A DNA stretch of 64,000 bases from Porticoccus sp964608185 (GCA_964608185.1 CAZSMR010000001.1:1-64000); one strand, 5' to 3'; numbered from the stretch's first letter, positions 52,905 through 62,200 are shown. Made by a program: numbers and translations. Notes: a model not told the origin generated them from the sequence alone.

Positions 52905-53141
52905 CTAAACCTTTTCACCGCGCTGACGAATATCTGCTAGCACCTGTTTAATTCCGAGTTTATCAACAATACGTATTCCTTTTGCAGAAAGACGTAATTT
53001 AACGAAGCGTTTCTCCTCTTCTATCCAGAAACGATGTGAGTGTAAATTAGGCTCAAATCGACGACGTGTTCTGTTTTTTGCATGTGAAACATTATTTCCT
53101 GACATCGGCCGCTTGCCGGTGACCTGACATACTTTAGACAT
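52905..53141 (-). CDS. rpmB: 50S ribosomal protein L28
   Basis: L28 belongs to the large ribosomal subunit. The start at 53141 gives MSKVCQVTGKRPMSGNNVSH and 78 residues, the E. coli length; AGAGG lies upstream and nine extra in-frame codons are rejected. The lysine/arginine-rich core KNRTRRRFEPNLHSHRFW is conserved. It is the first gene of rpmBG. Confidence 0.97.
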   Translation of the reverse strand: MSKVCQVTGKRPMSGNNVSHAKNRTRRRFEPNLHSHRFWIEEEKRFVKLRLSAKGIRIVDKLGIKQVLADIRQRGEKV

Positions 53142-53277
53142 TTTTGTTGCCTCTAATGATCTTGTCACTTAGTTGGGTGACTACTTATTAAGTTTATGAA
53201 TAAGATTTAAATTAAAGTAAATTTTTCTTAAGTGAGAGTAACTTTAAATTCCTGCACTCCCATAGAAACAGGCGCGT

Positions 53278-53306
53278 TTTATACCAGAATCCAGATTATG
53301 AAGCAA
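53278..53306 (-). promoter_or_regulatory. predicted rpmBG promoter with GC-rich discriminator
   Basis: On the minus strand TTGCTT (53301–53306) is separated by 17 bp from TATAAA (53278–53283) and followed by ACGCGCC. A GC-rich discriminator is typical of stringently controlled ribosomal promoters and resembles the rrn P1 here. The implied leader before rpmB is about 130 nt. The rest of the 301-bp rpmB–coaBC gap shows no gene. Confidence 0.6.
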
Positions 53307-53358
53307 CAAAAATTCTACAAGTTTGTTTGAGCTTTAAAATTATTTGTTTGTTTTGTGA

Positions 53359-53367
53359 TGATATAAT
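53359..53367 (+). promoter_or_regulatory. predicted extended -10 promoter for coaBC
   Basis: TGATATAAT gives a perfect -10 with TGn extension, 75 bp before the coaBC ATG. The -35 region is poor. The same element appears before erpA. Confidence 0.5.
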
Positions 53368-53442
53368 AACAGCTTGCTTCGAAAATTACCCTCTCAATGG
53401 TATCTTGTGCTGGTAATTAAATAAAATTTCTGGAAATTACTG

Positions 53443-54666
53443 ATGTTCTCTCTAGTAAATAAGCGTGTTTTACTTGGTGTCTCAGGCGGTATAGCAGCAT
53501 ATAAGAGTGCTGAGGTCATTAGACGCCTGCAAGATTTTGGCGCAATAGTGAGAGTTGTAATGACTGAAGCAGCTACAGACTTTATTACTCCACTAACCAT
53601 GCAAGCCCTATCTGGGAACCCAGTTCATACTAAGTTATTAGATACTGATGCTGAGGCTGCTATGGGTCATATTGAATTAGCAAAATGGCCTGACGTAGTA
53701 TTAATATCCCCTGCGTCAGCGAACTTCATGGCAAAAATTACTTCTGGTAAAGCTGATGATCTACTTTCTACAGTATGTCTAGCTAGCCGTTCTATAATAG
53801 CTATTGCGCCATCTATGAACCAAGCAATGTGGAGAAATAAGAGTACCCAAAACAATCTTGCCTGCTTACGAAGTCGCGGGATAAAAGTTTTTGGGCCAGA
53901 TGATGGATCCCAAGCATGTGGAGATATTGGCCCAGGGAGAATGATTGAGCCGAAAAATATTGCAGAACTTACCTCTGCTCTGTTTGAGACAGGCTCCTTG
54001 GCAGGCTTAAAAGTTGTGATAACCGCTGGTCCAACCCGAGAAGATATAGATCCAGTTAGATATATTAGCAACAATAGTTCTGGGAAAATGGGATATGCAT
54101 TAGTTGAAGCAGCGGTCGAAGCAGGAGCAGAAACAGTACTTATCAGTGGGCCCGTAAATATAAGTCCATCAAAGCGGGCGAAAACTATTTATGTAAAAAG
54201 TGCTAAAGAAATGCATGTTGCTGCAATGAAAGAAGCTACTGACTGTCAACTATTTATCGCCTGTGCTGCCGTAGCTGATTACCGACCAAAACAAAAATTA
54301 AAACAAAAATTAAAAAAAACTGATACTTCAATGAATATTGACCTCATTAAAAATTCAGATATTGTGACTGATGTCGCTGCACTTTCTAACAGTCCATTCA
54401 CTGTAGGTTTTGCTGCAGAAACACCAGAAACGGCAGATTGCTTAGAAAAACTTGCACGTGAAAAATTGCAAAGAAAAAAATTAGACCTAATAATAGCTAA
54501 TGATGTGTCGATCCCTGCGATTGGTTTCGATAGCGACTATAACGCTGTATTGGTAATTGATCACGACAGTTCGGAAATGATTGCAAAAACTAGCAAAACT
54601 ATCTTATCACGACAACTAATAGTAAAAATTTCACAAATGCTAAAAATTAAAAATAAAGCGTTATAA
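53443..54666 (+). CDS. coaBC: bifunctional phosphopantothenoylcysteine decarboxylase / phosphopantothenate–cysteine ligase
   Basis: CoaBC (Dfp) makes 4'-phosphopantetheine from phosphopantothenate, cysteine and CTP. The N-terminal FMN decarboxylase domain (residues 1–190) has LGVSGGIAAYKSAEVIRRL, APSMNQAMWRN, and the conserved Cys in GSQACGDIGPGRM. The C-terminal ligase domain has VITAGPTREDIDPVRYISN near residue 192 and the lysine-rich stretch KQKLKQKLKKTD, formed by a short internal repeat. Length is 407. The dut and algC genes that follow it in Pseudomonas are absent; argB comes next. Confidence 0.96.
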   Translation: MFSLVNKRVLLGVSGGIAAYKSAEVIRRLQDFGAIVRVVMTEAATDFITPLTMQALSGNPVHTKLLDTDAEAAMGHIELAKWPDVVLISPASANFMAKITSGKADDLLSTVCLASRSIIAIAPSMNQAMWRNKSTQNNLACLRSRGIKVFGPDDGSQACGDIGPGRMIEPKNIAELTSALFETGSLAGLKVVITAGPTREDIDPVRYISNNSSGKMGYALVEAAVEAGAETVLISGPVNISPSKRAKTIYVKSAKEMHVAAMKEATDCQLFIACAAVADYRPKQKLKQKLKKTDTSMNIDLIKNSDIVTDVAALSNSPFTVGFAAETPETADCLEKLAREKLQRKKLDLIIANDVSIPAIGFDSDYNAVLVIDHDSSEMIAKTSKTILSRQLIVKISQMLKIKNKAL

Positions 54667-54725
54667 TAGTTTTTTAAAGTTACAACAATTTTAAATGTTT
54701 CATGATTAATTAGGATCAAACAAAA

Positions 54726-55634
54726 ATGTCACTATCTATTGAGGCAGCAAAGAATATAACAAAGGTTCTATCAGAATCATTGCCTTATATTCAGCAATTT
54801 ACCGGAAAAACTATTGTTATTAAGTTTGGTGGAAATGCAATGGTGGATGAAAAGCTAAAAGCTGGTTTTGCCAGAGATGTGGTCATGATGAAACTGGTTG
54901 GAATGAACCCAGTAGTAGTCCATGGAGGAGGGCCTCAAATAGGAAGCTTATTATCGGAACTTGGTATTGAATCACACTTTGTAAACGGCATGAGAGTAAC
55001 TGATAGCAAAACTATGGATGTAGTTGAAATGGTATTAGGCGGGGCAGTTAATAAAGAAATTGTCCATCTTATCAATCAGGCTGGAGGAAAGGCTGTCGGT
55101 GTTACAGGAAAAGATGGGCAATTAATAAAGGCCCGTAAATTAAAGTTATCTCGAAATACTTCGAAGGAACAAACCCCTGAACTTCAAGCGCCAGAAATTA
55201 TCGATATAGGTCAAGTTGGTGAAGTAGTATCAATTAACACTGATGTAATTGATATGCTAACTTCTAGCAACTTTATCCCGGTAATAGCCCCTATTGGTGT
55301 TGACGAAGAAGGAAGTTCATATAATATAAATGCCGATTTAGTTGCTGGAAAAATTGCTGAGGTTCTTAAAGCTGAAAAATTGATGCTTCTGACTAATGTA
55401 GCTGGTTTGCAGGATAAAACTGGGAATGTATTAACGGGTTTATCAACACAGCAAGTAGACGATTTAATTGCTGATGGCACAATTTTCGGGGGCATGCTCC
55501 CCAAAATCAACTGTGCTTTAAGTGCAGTCAAATGTGGAACAAAAAGTGCGCATATCATCGATGGTCGAGTAAACCATGCATCCTTATTAGAAATTTTTAC
55601 TGACCAAGGTGTTGGTACAAAAATTACGGGATGA
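54726..55634 (+). CDS. argB: acetylglutamate kinase
   Basis: ArgB phosphorylates N-acetylglutamate, the second arginine step and in many bacteria the feedback-controlled one. The 302-residue amino acid kinase has TIVIKFGGNAMVD near residue 30, NPVVVHGGGPQIG near residue 60, and FGGMLPKINCALSAV near residue 256. The length and the N-terminal helix (residues 1–25) suit the arginine-inhibited hexameric form. slmA begins 22 nt downstream. Confidence 0.96.
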   Translation: MSLSIEAAKNITKVLSESLPYIQQFTGKTIVIKFGGNAMVDEKLKAGFARDVVMMKLVGMNPVVVHGGGPQIGSLLSELGIESHFVNGMRVTDSKTMDVVEMVLGGAVNKEIVHLINQAGGKAVGVTGKDGQLIKARKLKLSRNTSKEQTPELQAPEIIDIGQVGEVVSINTDVIDMLTSSNFIPVIAPIGVDEEGSSYNINADLVAGKIAEVLKAEKLMLLTNVAGLQDKTGNVLTGLSTQQVDDLIADGTIFGGMLPKINCALSAVKCGTKSAHIIDGRVNHASLLEIFTDQGVGTKITG

Positions 55635-55656
55635 TAAAGCAGAGATTGATTTACAC

Positions 55657-56247
55657 ATGACCGCTGAAAAAAATTCAAGGAAGCAGCAAATTTTACAATC
55701 TTTAGCGTTAATGCTTGAAAAAACACCTGGCGGAAAGATAACGACTGCAAAATTAGCGAAGGAAGTAGGTGTCTCAGAAGCTGCACTTTATAGGCACTTC
55801 GCTAGTAAAACTAAAATGTATGAGAGTTTAATTGATTTTATTGAAAATACTATATTCAGCCGAATACGTATTATCCTAGAGGAAGAGCCAAACATAGTTA
55901 ATCGCTGTTATAAGATACTTACACTTTTGCTGACCTTTTCTGAACGCAATCCTGGAATTACTAGACTTCTGACTGGAGACGCCTTAACTGGAGAAACAGA
56001 ACGACTTCATTCGCGCATAAAACAATTGTTTGATCGCTTAGAAACTCAGTTGAGACAAGTTTTACGAGAAGCTGAAATCACTGATGGTAAGCGTACAACT
56101 TTTACGACAGCGGTATCAGCAAATATGTTACTAGCGTTAGCTGAAGGTCGAATGGGCCAATTTGTCCGTAGTGGCTTTGAATATCTTCCTACTAAAAACT
56201 GGCAAGACCAATGGTCGCTTGTTATGGTTGGATTCTTTCGAGACTAG
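55657..56247 (+). CDS. slmA: nucleoid occlusion factor SlmA
   Basis: SlmA is a TetR-fold DNA-binding protein that blocks FtsZ assembly over the nucleoid. The start at 55657 gives MTAEKNSRKQQILQSLALML and 196 residues (E. coli 198); an upstream start inside argB is rejected. The helix-turn-helix is ITTAKLAKEVGVSEAALYRHF near residue 30. The FtsZ-interacting C-terminal fold has FSERNPGITRLLTGDAL and RLETQLRQVLREAE. Confidence 0.95.
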   Translation: MTAEKNSRKQQILQSLALMLEKTPGGKITTAKLAKEVGVSEAALYRHFASKTKMYESLIDFIENTIFSRIRIILEEEPNIVNRCYKILTLLLTFSERNPGITRLLTGDALTGETERLHSRIKQLFDRLETQLRQVLREAEITDGKRTTFTTAVSANMLLALAEGRMGQFVRSGFEYLPTKNWQDQWSLVMVGFFRD

Positions 56248-56420
56248 TTGCGCGAGTTCTTAACAAAAAGAAGGATTTGAAACGCTGATATACGATGCCA
56301 AGGTATTTGGTGAAATCTAGAATTTATAAAGTAGAATAAACTAAGGCTGTTCATTCTTCGATGGAAGTTAACTTTAAATTTCCGTATCTAGAACTTTTTA
56401 TGGAGAAAAAATAGATACTA

Positions 56421-57611
56421 ATGCCAGATAAAATTTCAAAAGATTCTGTTGGACTTGTCACCCCAGAGACAATAAAATTTGAAGAGCCCCTTGAACTGGC
56501 TTGTGGTCGCACGCTAGCTAATTACGAGCTAGTAATAGAGACTTACGGTGAGCTCAATGACGATAAAAGTAATGCCATCTTAGTATGCCATGCACTTAGC
56601 GGACACCATCATGCAGCCGGTTATCACTCTCCAGCTGATTGGAAACCAGGATGGTGGGACAATCATATTGGCCCAGGAAAGTCCATTGATACGAATCGAT
56701 TTTTCGTAGTTTGTCCAAATAACCTAGGTGGATGTCATGGTAGTACAGGACCTAGTTCTATCAATCCAGAAACAGGTAGAGTCTGGGGGGTGGATTTTCC
56801 TCCTCTAAGGGCAAGAGATTGGGTCAAAAGTCAAGCCAAGCTTGCAGATAAGCTCAGTATTGATAAGTGGGCTGCTGTTATCGGTGGAAGCCTCGGAGGA
56901 ATGCAGGCTATGCGCTGGGCGCTTGAGTTTCCAGACCGCATCAAGCACGCAATAGTAATTGCCTCAGCAATGAAGTTAAGCGCACAAAATATTGCTTTTA
57001 ACGAGATGGCCAGAAACGCGATTAAATCTGATCCTGATTTCCAAAATGGTGATTTTATTGAAAAAAATAGCCAACCTCGCAATGGCCTAGCTCTAGCGAG
57101 AATGATTGGCCACGTGACCTATCTTTCTAACGAACAAATGGGTAGCAAATTTGGGCGCACACTTAGTGCTGGGTCCTTTCAGCAAGGCCAATATAATCCA
57201 GTTGAATTTGAGGTAGAGAGCTACTTGCGACATCAGGGTGATGCATTCTCTGGAAGCTTTGACGCTAATACATATTTACTAATGACTAGAGTTTTAGATT
57301 ATTTTGACTTGGCTAGAGAATATAATAATGACGCGGTAAAAGCTTTTGGTGTTGCTCAATGTGATTTTTTGATAGTGTCTTTTTTATCTGACTGGAGATT
57401 TTCTTCAGAAAGATCCGAAGAAATTGTTAGAGCCCTAATAGATGCGAAAAAGAACGTTTCATATGCTGCTATCCAGTCTAACTTGGGGCATGATGCGTTT
57501 TTACTCAAAAATGAACACTATGAAAAAATCTTAACCTCATACATGAACCGTATATTTAACGATGATAAAAAAACGCAAAAAATTTCAAGTACACCAGAGA
57601 AAATTTCATGA
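56421..57611 (+). CDS. metX: homoserine O-acyltransferase MetX
   Basis: MetX acylates homoserine at the first committed step of methionine synthesis. The 396-residue alpha/beta hydrolase shows the family signature LSGHHHAAGYH, the nucleophile serine in IGGSLGGMQAMRW near residue 155, and the catalytic His in SNLGHDAFLL near residue 359. It overlaps metW by 4 nt. In metXW proteobacteria many MetX enzymes use succinyl-CoA rather than acetyl-CoA. The acyl donor cannot be settled by eye. Confidence 0.95.
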   Translation: MPDKISKDSVGLVTPETIKFEEPLELACGRTLANYELVIETYGELNDDKSNAILVCHALSGHHHAAGYHSPADWKPGWWDNHIGPGKSIDTNRFFVVCPNNLGGCHGSTGPSSINPETGRVWGVDFPPLRARDWVKSQAKLADKLSIDKWAAVIGGSLGGMQAMRWALEFPDRIKHAIVIASAMKLSAQNIAFNEMARNAIKSDPDFQNGDFIEKNSQPRNGLALARMIGHVTYLSNEQMGSKFGRTLSAGSFQQGQYNPVEFEVESYLRHQGDAFSGSFDANTYLLMTRVLDYFDLAREYNNDAVKAFGVAQCDFLIVSFLSDWRFSSERSEEIVRALIDAKKNVSYAAIQSNLGHDAFLLKNEHYEKILTSYMNRIFNDDKKTQKISSTPEKIS

Positions 57612-58204
57612 GTATGCGTACTGACTTAGAAATTATTAAAAATTGGATTTCTCCTAATAGTAGAATCTTAGATTTAGCTTGTGGAGATGGTGAGTTACTC
57701 AAAGACTTAAAGCTACAAAAAAAAATTGAGGGTTATGGTTTAGAAATCGATCTAAACAAAATTACTGAAGCAATATCTAATAATATAAATGTAATATCAA
57801 CTAATCTAGATTCAGGATTATCGCAATTCTCAGACAAGAGTTTTGATACCGTAATTATGACTGAAGCTCTGCAAGCTATGAAGAACCCTGATCTTGTTCT
57901 TGATGAAATGCTTAGAGTTGGAAAGAACTGTATTGTAACATTTCCAAATTTTGGTTACTGGCGAGCAAGACTCTCTCTGGCCTTTTATGGAAGAATGCCC
58001 GTTACCAAAAAATTAGACTATCAATGGTACAACACACCTAATATTCACTTCTGTACTGTTTCAGACTTTGAAATACTTTGTGCCGAAAAAAATATTCATA
58101 TAAAAAGTAAGAAATTTGCTGCCGAAAACCTTCCTGATAGACTTTTAAAAAGCCTATTACCTAATTTATTTTCAGATACTGCGATTTATCTATTAAGCAA
58201 ATAA
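57608..58204 (+). CDS. metW: MetW methyltransferase-like protein, MetX partner
   Basis: MetW is needed with MetX for methionine synthesis in several proteobacteria and appears to stabilise or activate it. The 198-residue class I methyltransferase fold has ILDLACGDGELLKDL near residue 19 and TVIMTEALQAMKNPDLVLDE near residue 79. CIVTFPNFGYWRARL follows, a MetW hallmark. The ATG overlaps the metX stop (ATGA), so translation is coupled. Confidence 0.94.
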   Translation: MSMRTDLEIIKNWISPNSRILDLACGDGELLKDLKLQKKIEGYGLEIDLNKITEAISNNINVISTNLDSGLSQFSDKSFDTVIMTEALQAMKNPDLVLDEMLRVGKNCIVTFPNFGYWRARLSLAFYGRMPVTKKLDYQWYNTPNIHFCTVSDFEILCAEKNIHIKSKKFAAENLPDRLLKSLLPNLFSDTAIYLLSK

Positions 58205-58243
58205 ATAGAGTATTTAGCCGTTCTGCCTTTGGAATCTAATCTG

Positions 58244-58687
58244 ATGGTTAGTTTAAAAAATGTTTTGCTTTTTTTATTAATAGGATTATCAATATTGTAT
58301 GCTTACGCAGACAATAATCACTATAAAGATGTTGAGAAATATAGGATATTTTATAGTGCTTTTAATAGTAGCTTCATTCTTCCAGAAATTGCCAAAATTT
58401 ATGATATTTCCCGTGGAAAAGATAAGGGGTTAGTCACTATTGGTGTCACCCAAACTAATAAAATTGGAGGAGAAGCTGCTGCTGTCACTGGTGTTGTTTC
58501 CAATATGCTTGCGCAACAACAAAAGTTAAGATTTGTTCAAATAAAAGAGAGCGACGCAATTTACTATATAGCTCCATTTGAATACTACAATGAAGATTTT
58601 TTGACATTTAAGATTGATATAAAAACAGAAAAAGAAAGGAAGGATGTTGCAATATCATTCCAAAAAAAGTTTTACTATGAAAAATAA
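58244..58687 (+). CDS. DUF4426 domain exported protein
   Basis: This 147-residue protein has a signal peptide (MVSLKNVLLFLLIGLSILYA) and a beta-rich domain with YRIFYSAFNSSFILPEIAKI and KGLVTIGVTQ. It matches the DUF4426 proteins found between metW and rdgB in Pseudomonas. The function is unknown. The ATG at 58244 is preferred over an upstream TTG. Its place in metXW–DUF4426–rdgB–hemW is conserved. Confidence 0.85.
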   Translation: MVSLKNVLLFLLIGLSILYAYADNNHYKDVEKYRIFYSAFNSSFILPEIAKIYDISRGKDKGLVTIGVTQTNKIGGEAAAVTGVVSNMLAQQQKLRFVQIKESDAIYYIAPFEYYNEDFLTFKIDIKTEKERKDVAISFQKKFYYEK

Positions 58688-58741
58688 TAACCTTATCGCA
58701 GCATCTTTGTAATTTAATTTTAGTAAAAAGAGAAGTTTTTT

Positions 58742-59338
58742 ATGAAAGTTGTACTCGCCACTAGTAATCAAGGGAAACTTAGGGAGTTTGAGCGATTATT
58801 TTCAAACTCGGGCCTCGAGGTACAACCGCAATCGAAATTTAATATTCCTGACGCTATAGAAGATGGTTTGAGCTTTGTAGAGAACGCCTTAATCAAAGCA
58901 CGACATGCTTCAAGACTTAGTGGCCTGCCTGCAATAGCAGACGATTCTGGTCTTGAAGTGGATCACTTAAAAGGGGCACCCGGTATCTACTCTTCACGCT
59001 TTGCAGGGGATAACTCAACAGATGAAGAAAATATTTCGAAATTATTATTGGCACTTGACGGTATCCACCCTTCTGATCGTTCGGCGCGCTTTCAATGCAT
59101 TATAGTGCTAATAGAGCATGCAAACGATCCCACACCGGTTATTGCTCAAGGTTGTTGGGAGGGTTCTGTTGCAATTCAACCAAAAGGAAGTCATGGATTT
59201 GGTTATGACCCTATTTTTTATCTGCCAAAGTTCGAGTGTACATCTGCTGAATTAGAGCATGAGGTAAAAAATAGAATTAGCCATCGAAGCAAAGCAATGA
59301 AGGAATTGATAAACAAACTATGTCTTGCATCTAACTAA
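58742..59338 (+). CDS. rdgB: XTP/dITP pyrophosphatase (non-canonical purine NTP)
   Basis: RdgB hydrolyses dITP and XTP to monophosphates to keep them out of DNA and RNA. The 198-residue Ham1-family protein starts with VVLATSNQGKLREFERLF. It has FVENALIKARHASRLSGLPA, the metal-binding IADDSGLEVDHLKGAPGIYS, and GSHGFGYDPIFYLP. The order with DUF4426 and hemW is standard, interrupted here by purU. Confidence 0.96.
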   Translation: MKVVLATSNQGKLREFERLFSNSGLEVQPQSKFNIPDAIEDGLSFVENALIKARHASRLSGLPAIADDSGLEVDHLKGAPGIYSSRFAGDNSTDEENISKLLLALDGIHPSDRSARFQCIIVLIEHANDPTPVIAQGCWEGSVAIQPKGSHGFGYDPIFYLPKFECTSAELEHEVKNRISHRSKAMKELINKLCLASN

Positions 59339-59391
59339 AGTTTGGAAGATTATCTGAATTATGTGGGCTGTATAACACTTAAGGAATAACT

Positions 59392-60246
59392 ATGAAAAAA
59401 ACAGCAACATTGCTCATTAGTTGTCCAGATAGAAAAGGTATTATCGAAGCAGTTACTAGTTTTTTATTAACTCACAACGCCAACATTTTACATGTAAATC
59501 AGCACCTAGATACAGAAAGTAACCTATTTTTAATGAGGCTAGAGTGGGATGTTGCAAACTTTCAGCTATGTGAAAATGAATTTTTTAGTGGGTTTGACTC
59601 AATTGCCAAAAAGTATGAAATGACTTGGAAATTAAGGTCTAATCAAATAAAAAACAAAATAGCCATTATGGTTTCTCAGTATGACCACTGTTTAGCAGAC
59701 ATTTTACATAGACAAAAAAGCGGTGAATTAGATTGTGAGATTTCTGTGGTTATTAGTAACCATAAAGATGCGGAAGAACTAGTAAATTTTTATGGAATAC
59801 CATTTCACTACACTAGAGTGGATAAAACAAACAAAGAAGAGGCTGAGCAGCAACAAAATAAAATACTAGCTTCTTATAGCGTCGATTTAATAATTTTGGC
59901 AAGATACATGCAAATTTTATCGCTAGACTTTATAAACAAATATCCGGAAAAAATCATCAATATTCATCATTCGTTTTTGCCTGCATTTATAGGCGCAAAG
60001 CCATATCACAGGGCTCATGAGCGTGGCGTAAAACTGATTGGGGCTACAAGTCATTATGTGACCGAAGAATTAGACGGGGGCCCAATTATCGAACAAGATA
60101 TAGCTCGTGTTTCGCATCACGACCAAGTCACGGACTTAACACAAAAAGGTAAGGATTTAGAGCGGGTTGTCCTCTCTAGAGCGATGAAATGGCATATTCA
60201 AAGTAGAATACTGCTTTATGCTAACAAAACTGTCATCTTTCATTAA
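59392..60246 (+). CDS. purU: formyltetrahydrofolate deformylase
   Basis: PurU hydrolyses 10-formyl-THF to formate and THF, balancing one-carbon units and supplying formate for PurT. An N-terminal ACT domain (ATLLISCPDRKGIIEAVTSF) is followed by a formyltransferase fold with VVISNHKDAEELV, NIHHSFLPAFIGAKPYHRA and the catalytic Asp in TEELDGGPIIEQD. The length is 284 residues (E. coli 280). It is inserted between rdgB and hemW. Confidence 0.96.
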   Translation: MKKTATLLISCPDRKGIIEAVTSFLLTHNANILHVNQHLDTESNLFLMRLEWDVANFQLCENEFFSGFDSIAKKYEMTWKLRSNQIKNKIAIMVSQYDHCLADILHRQKSGELDCEISVVISNHKDAEELVNFYGIPFHYTRVDKTNKEEAEQQQNKILASYSVDLIILARYMQILSLDFINKYPEKIINIHHSFLPAFIGAKPYHRAHERGVKLIGATSHYVTEELDGGPIIEQDIARVSHHDQVTDLTQKGKDLERVVLSRAMKWHIQSRILLYANKTVIFH

Positions 60247-60282
60247 GTTAGTTATTAGAATCAAAATCTTAGAGCTAACTCT

Positions 60283-61440
60283 ATGTATTCTACCCAGCTA
60301 TCTCTGCCTCCCCTGTCGCTTTATGTGCACATCCCTTGGTGTATAAAAAAATGTCCATATTGCGACTTCAACTCCCATACTTCGGCAACAGATATACCTG
60401 AAAAAGACTACTTAATATCTTTGATGGATGATCTAGATAAGACATTGAACTTTGTTCAAGGAAGAAAATTAAGCTCTATTTTTTTTGGTGGAGGTACCCC
60501 CAGTCTATTTTCAGCTAATGGAATTGAACAAATTATCAAAGGTGCTGAAAGTCGTATTGATTTCCATAAAGACATAGAGATTACCTTAGAGGCTAATCCA
60601 GGAACTTTTGAGCAAAAAAAGTTTTCAGATTATAGAGCTAAAGGTGTGAATCGACTCTCTATTGGAGTGCAAAGTTTTAACGACACTCAGCTCATATCTC
60701 TAGGAAGAGTTCATTCTTCTAAGGAAGCATTGAATGCCGTTAAAAATGCAAAACTTGCTGGATTTGATAATATCAATATTGACCTAATGCACGGCTTACC
60801 TAATCAAAGTGTTGATGAAGCAATTAATGACTTAACATGCGCAATTAAATTAGAGCCAAATCATATATCTTGGTATCAGCTTACTATTGAGCCTAATACT
60901 ATCTTTTTCAATAAGCCACCCAAGCTACCAAAAGAAATCTTAGTTGAAGCAATTCAAGAAAAAGGGGGGGAAATATTATTGGATGCTGAATATAAACAAT
61001 ATGAGGTATCTGCCTATTGTAAAAAAAATAAACGGTCTGCTCACAATATGAACTACTGGGAATTTGGCGATTATCTTGGTATTGGGGCTGGTGCCCACGG
61101 CAAAATCTCTTTACCAAAAGAAAATAAAATTATACGCATCCAAAAAACCAGATCGCCGGAGGACTATTTGAACTATAAAAAAACATATACATGTAGTTCT
61201 AAAAGCATTGATTTAGACGAAATACCTTTAGAGTTTATGATGAATGCGCTTCGAATAAATCAGGGTGTTTCAACCACTATGTTTGAAGGTAGAACTGGTC
61301 TATCTGTTAGGCAGATAGACCCATGCCTTAGAATACTAAAAAAACAAAAATTGATAGAGGACTCAACTACTACAATTTGTCCTACAAAAAAAGGACGAAT
61401 GCTTTTAAACTCAGTACTTGAAGTATTTTTAGAACCGTAA
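60283..61440 (+). CDS. hemW: radical SAM family heme chaperone HemW
   Basis: HemW is a radical-SAM-like protein that binds haem and delivers it to acceptors; it is often misannotated as coproporphyrinogen oxidase. The cluster motif is PWCIKKCPYCDF (Cx3Cx2C) at about residue 19. SIFFGGGTPSL, RLSIGVQSFND and the HemW-type HNMNYWEFGDYLGIGAGA follow. The C-terminal winged helix is at about residues 320–385. Length is 385. Confidence 0.95.
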   Translation: MYSTQLSLPPLSLYVHIPWCIKKCPYCDFNSHTSATDIPEKDYLISLMDDLDKTLNFVQGRKLSSIFFGGGTPSLFSANGIEQIIKGAESRIDFHKDIEITLEANPGTFEQKKFSDYRAKGVNRLSIGVQSFNDTQLISLGRVHSSKEALNAVKNAKLAGFDNINIDLMHGLPNQSVDEAINDLTCAIKLEPNHISWYQLTIEPNTIFFNKPPKLPKEILVEAIQEKGGEILLDAEYKQYEVSAYCKKNKRSAHNMNYWEFGDYLGIGAGAHGKISLPKENKIIRIQKTRSPEDYLNYKKTYTCSSKSIDLDEIPLEFMMNALRINQGVSTTMFEGRTGLSVRQIDPCLRILKKQKLIEDSTTTICPTKKGRMLLNSVLEVFLEP

Positions 61441-61676
61441 TATGTTGAGCGCTAACTAAATAAGTCTAGCTATTAACAAAAATATTACTAACACATAAAA
61501 TTTATTTCCAACTGATACAGCGATACAAATAACGAAATTTAAAAAAATATAATCATATATTTACAACAAATCAATTAAATTGACGATTGATGTTTGTTTG
61601 CTACCCAGAGCGAGTGTTATCATGATTATATTGTCTTACTTGAAAGTTTCATACTTAATAATGGAGATTACCTTAT

Positions 61677-62003
61677 ATGAGCGAACATATCGTTCACGTT
61701 ACTGATGCTAGCTTTGAAGCCGATGTTATAAGTTCTAAGATTCCGGTGTTGCTTGATTTCTGGGCCGCTTGGTGTGGGCCATGCAAAATGATTGCACCCA
61801 TGCTTGATGAGCTATCAAACGATTATGGTGGACGAATTAAAATATGCAAAATAGACGTAGATGATAATCCTACTACGCCGAACAAATTTAATGTAAGGGG
61901 TATTCCAACTTTAATAATATTCAAAGATGGTAATGTAGAGGCTACAAAAGTAGGGGCACTTTCTAAAGCTCAACTAATTGAATTTATAGAATCAAGCATA
62001 TAA
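61677..62003 (+). CDS. trxA: thioredoxin 1
   Basis: This cytoplasmic thioredoxin is the electron donor for ribonucleotide reductase and other enzymes. The 108-residue protein has the active site DFWAAWCGPCKMIAP near residue 27 and the conserved cis-proline in RGIPTLIIFKDG near residue 73. A strong GGAG lies before the ATG. The trxA–rho neighbourhood is conserved. The 236-nt gap upstream from hemW has no recognisable gene. Confidence 0.97.
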   Translation: MSEHIVHVTDASFEADVISSKIPVLLDFWAAWCGPCKMIAPMLDELSNDYGGRIKICKIDVDDNPTTPNKFNVRGIPTLIIFKDGNVEATKVGALSKAQLIEFIESSI

Positions 62004-62035
62004 TTAGGGATATTTTTTTATCCTGCGTTAACTTG

Positions 62036-62064
62036 TTGCGATTTAATGCTATCGCGCTTATAAT
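62036..62064 (+). promoter_or_regulatory. predicted rho promoter
   Basis: TTGCGA (62036–62041) and a perfect TATAAT (62059–62064) are exactly 17 bp apart. Initiation near 62071 leaves a 5' leader of about 130 nt before rho. A long leader fits the autogenous Rho-dependent attenuation known for rho in E. coli. Confidence 0.65.
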
Positions 62065-62200
62065 CTTATTCACTGCAGTATAGTAATCCCAATATTGAGA
62101 TAATCATAAAATTTCTACTAAATTCGCTTGTACTGAGCCACTATATTTTTTCTGGCTAATACTCTATTCAAATTTTAATAACCGTGCATATCCTTAATTT

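Noticed and set aside
53667..54074. 135-codon minus-strand ORF inside coaBC
   Set aside because: It is antisense to a well-supported gene with no supporting signal.
55211..55786. 191-codon minus-strand ORF across argB and slmA
   Set aside because: It spans two real genes on the opposite strand and shows no domain or ribosome-binding site.
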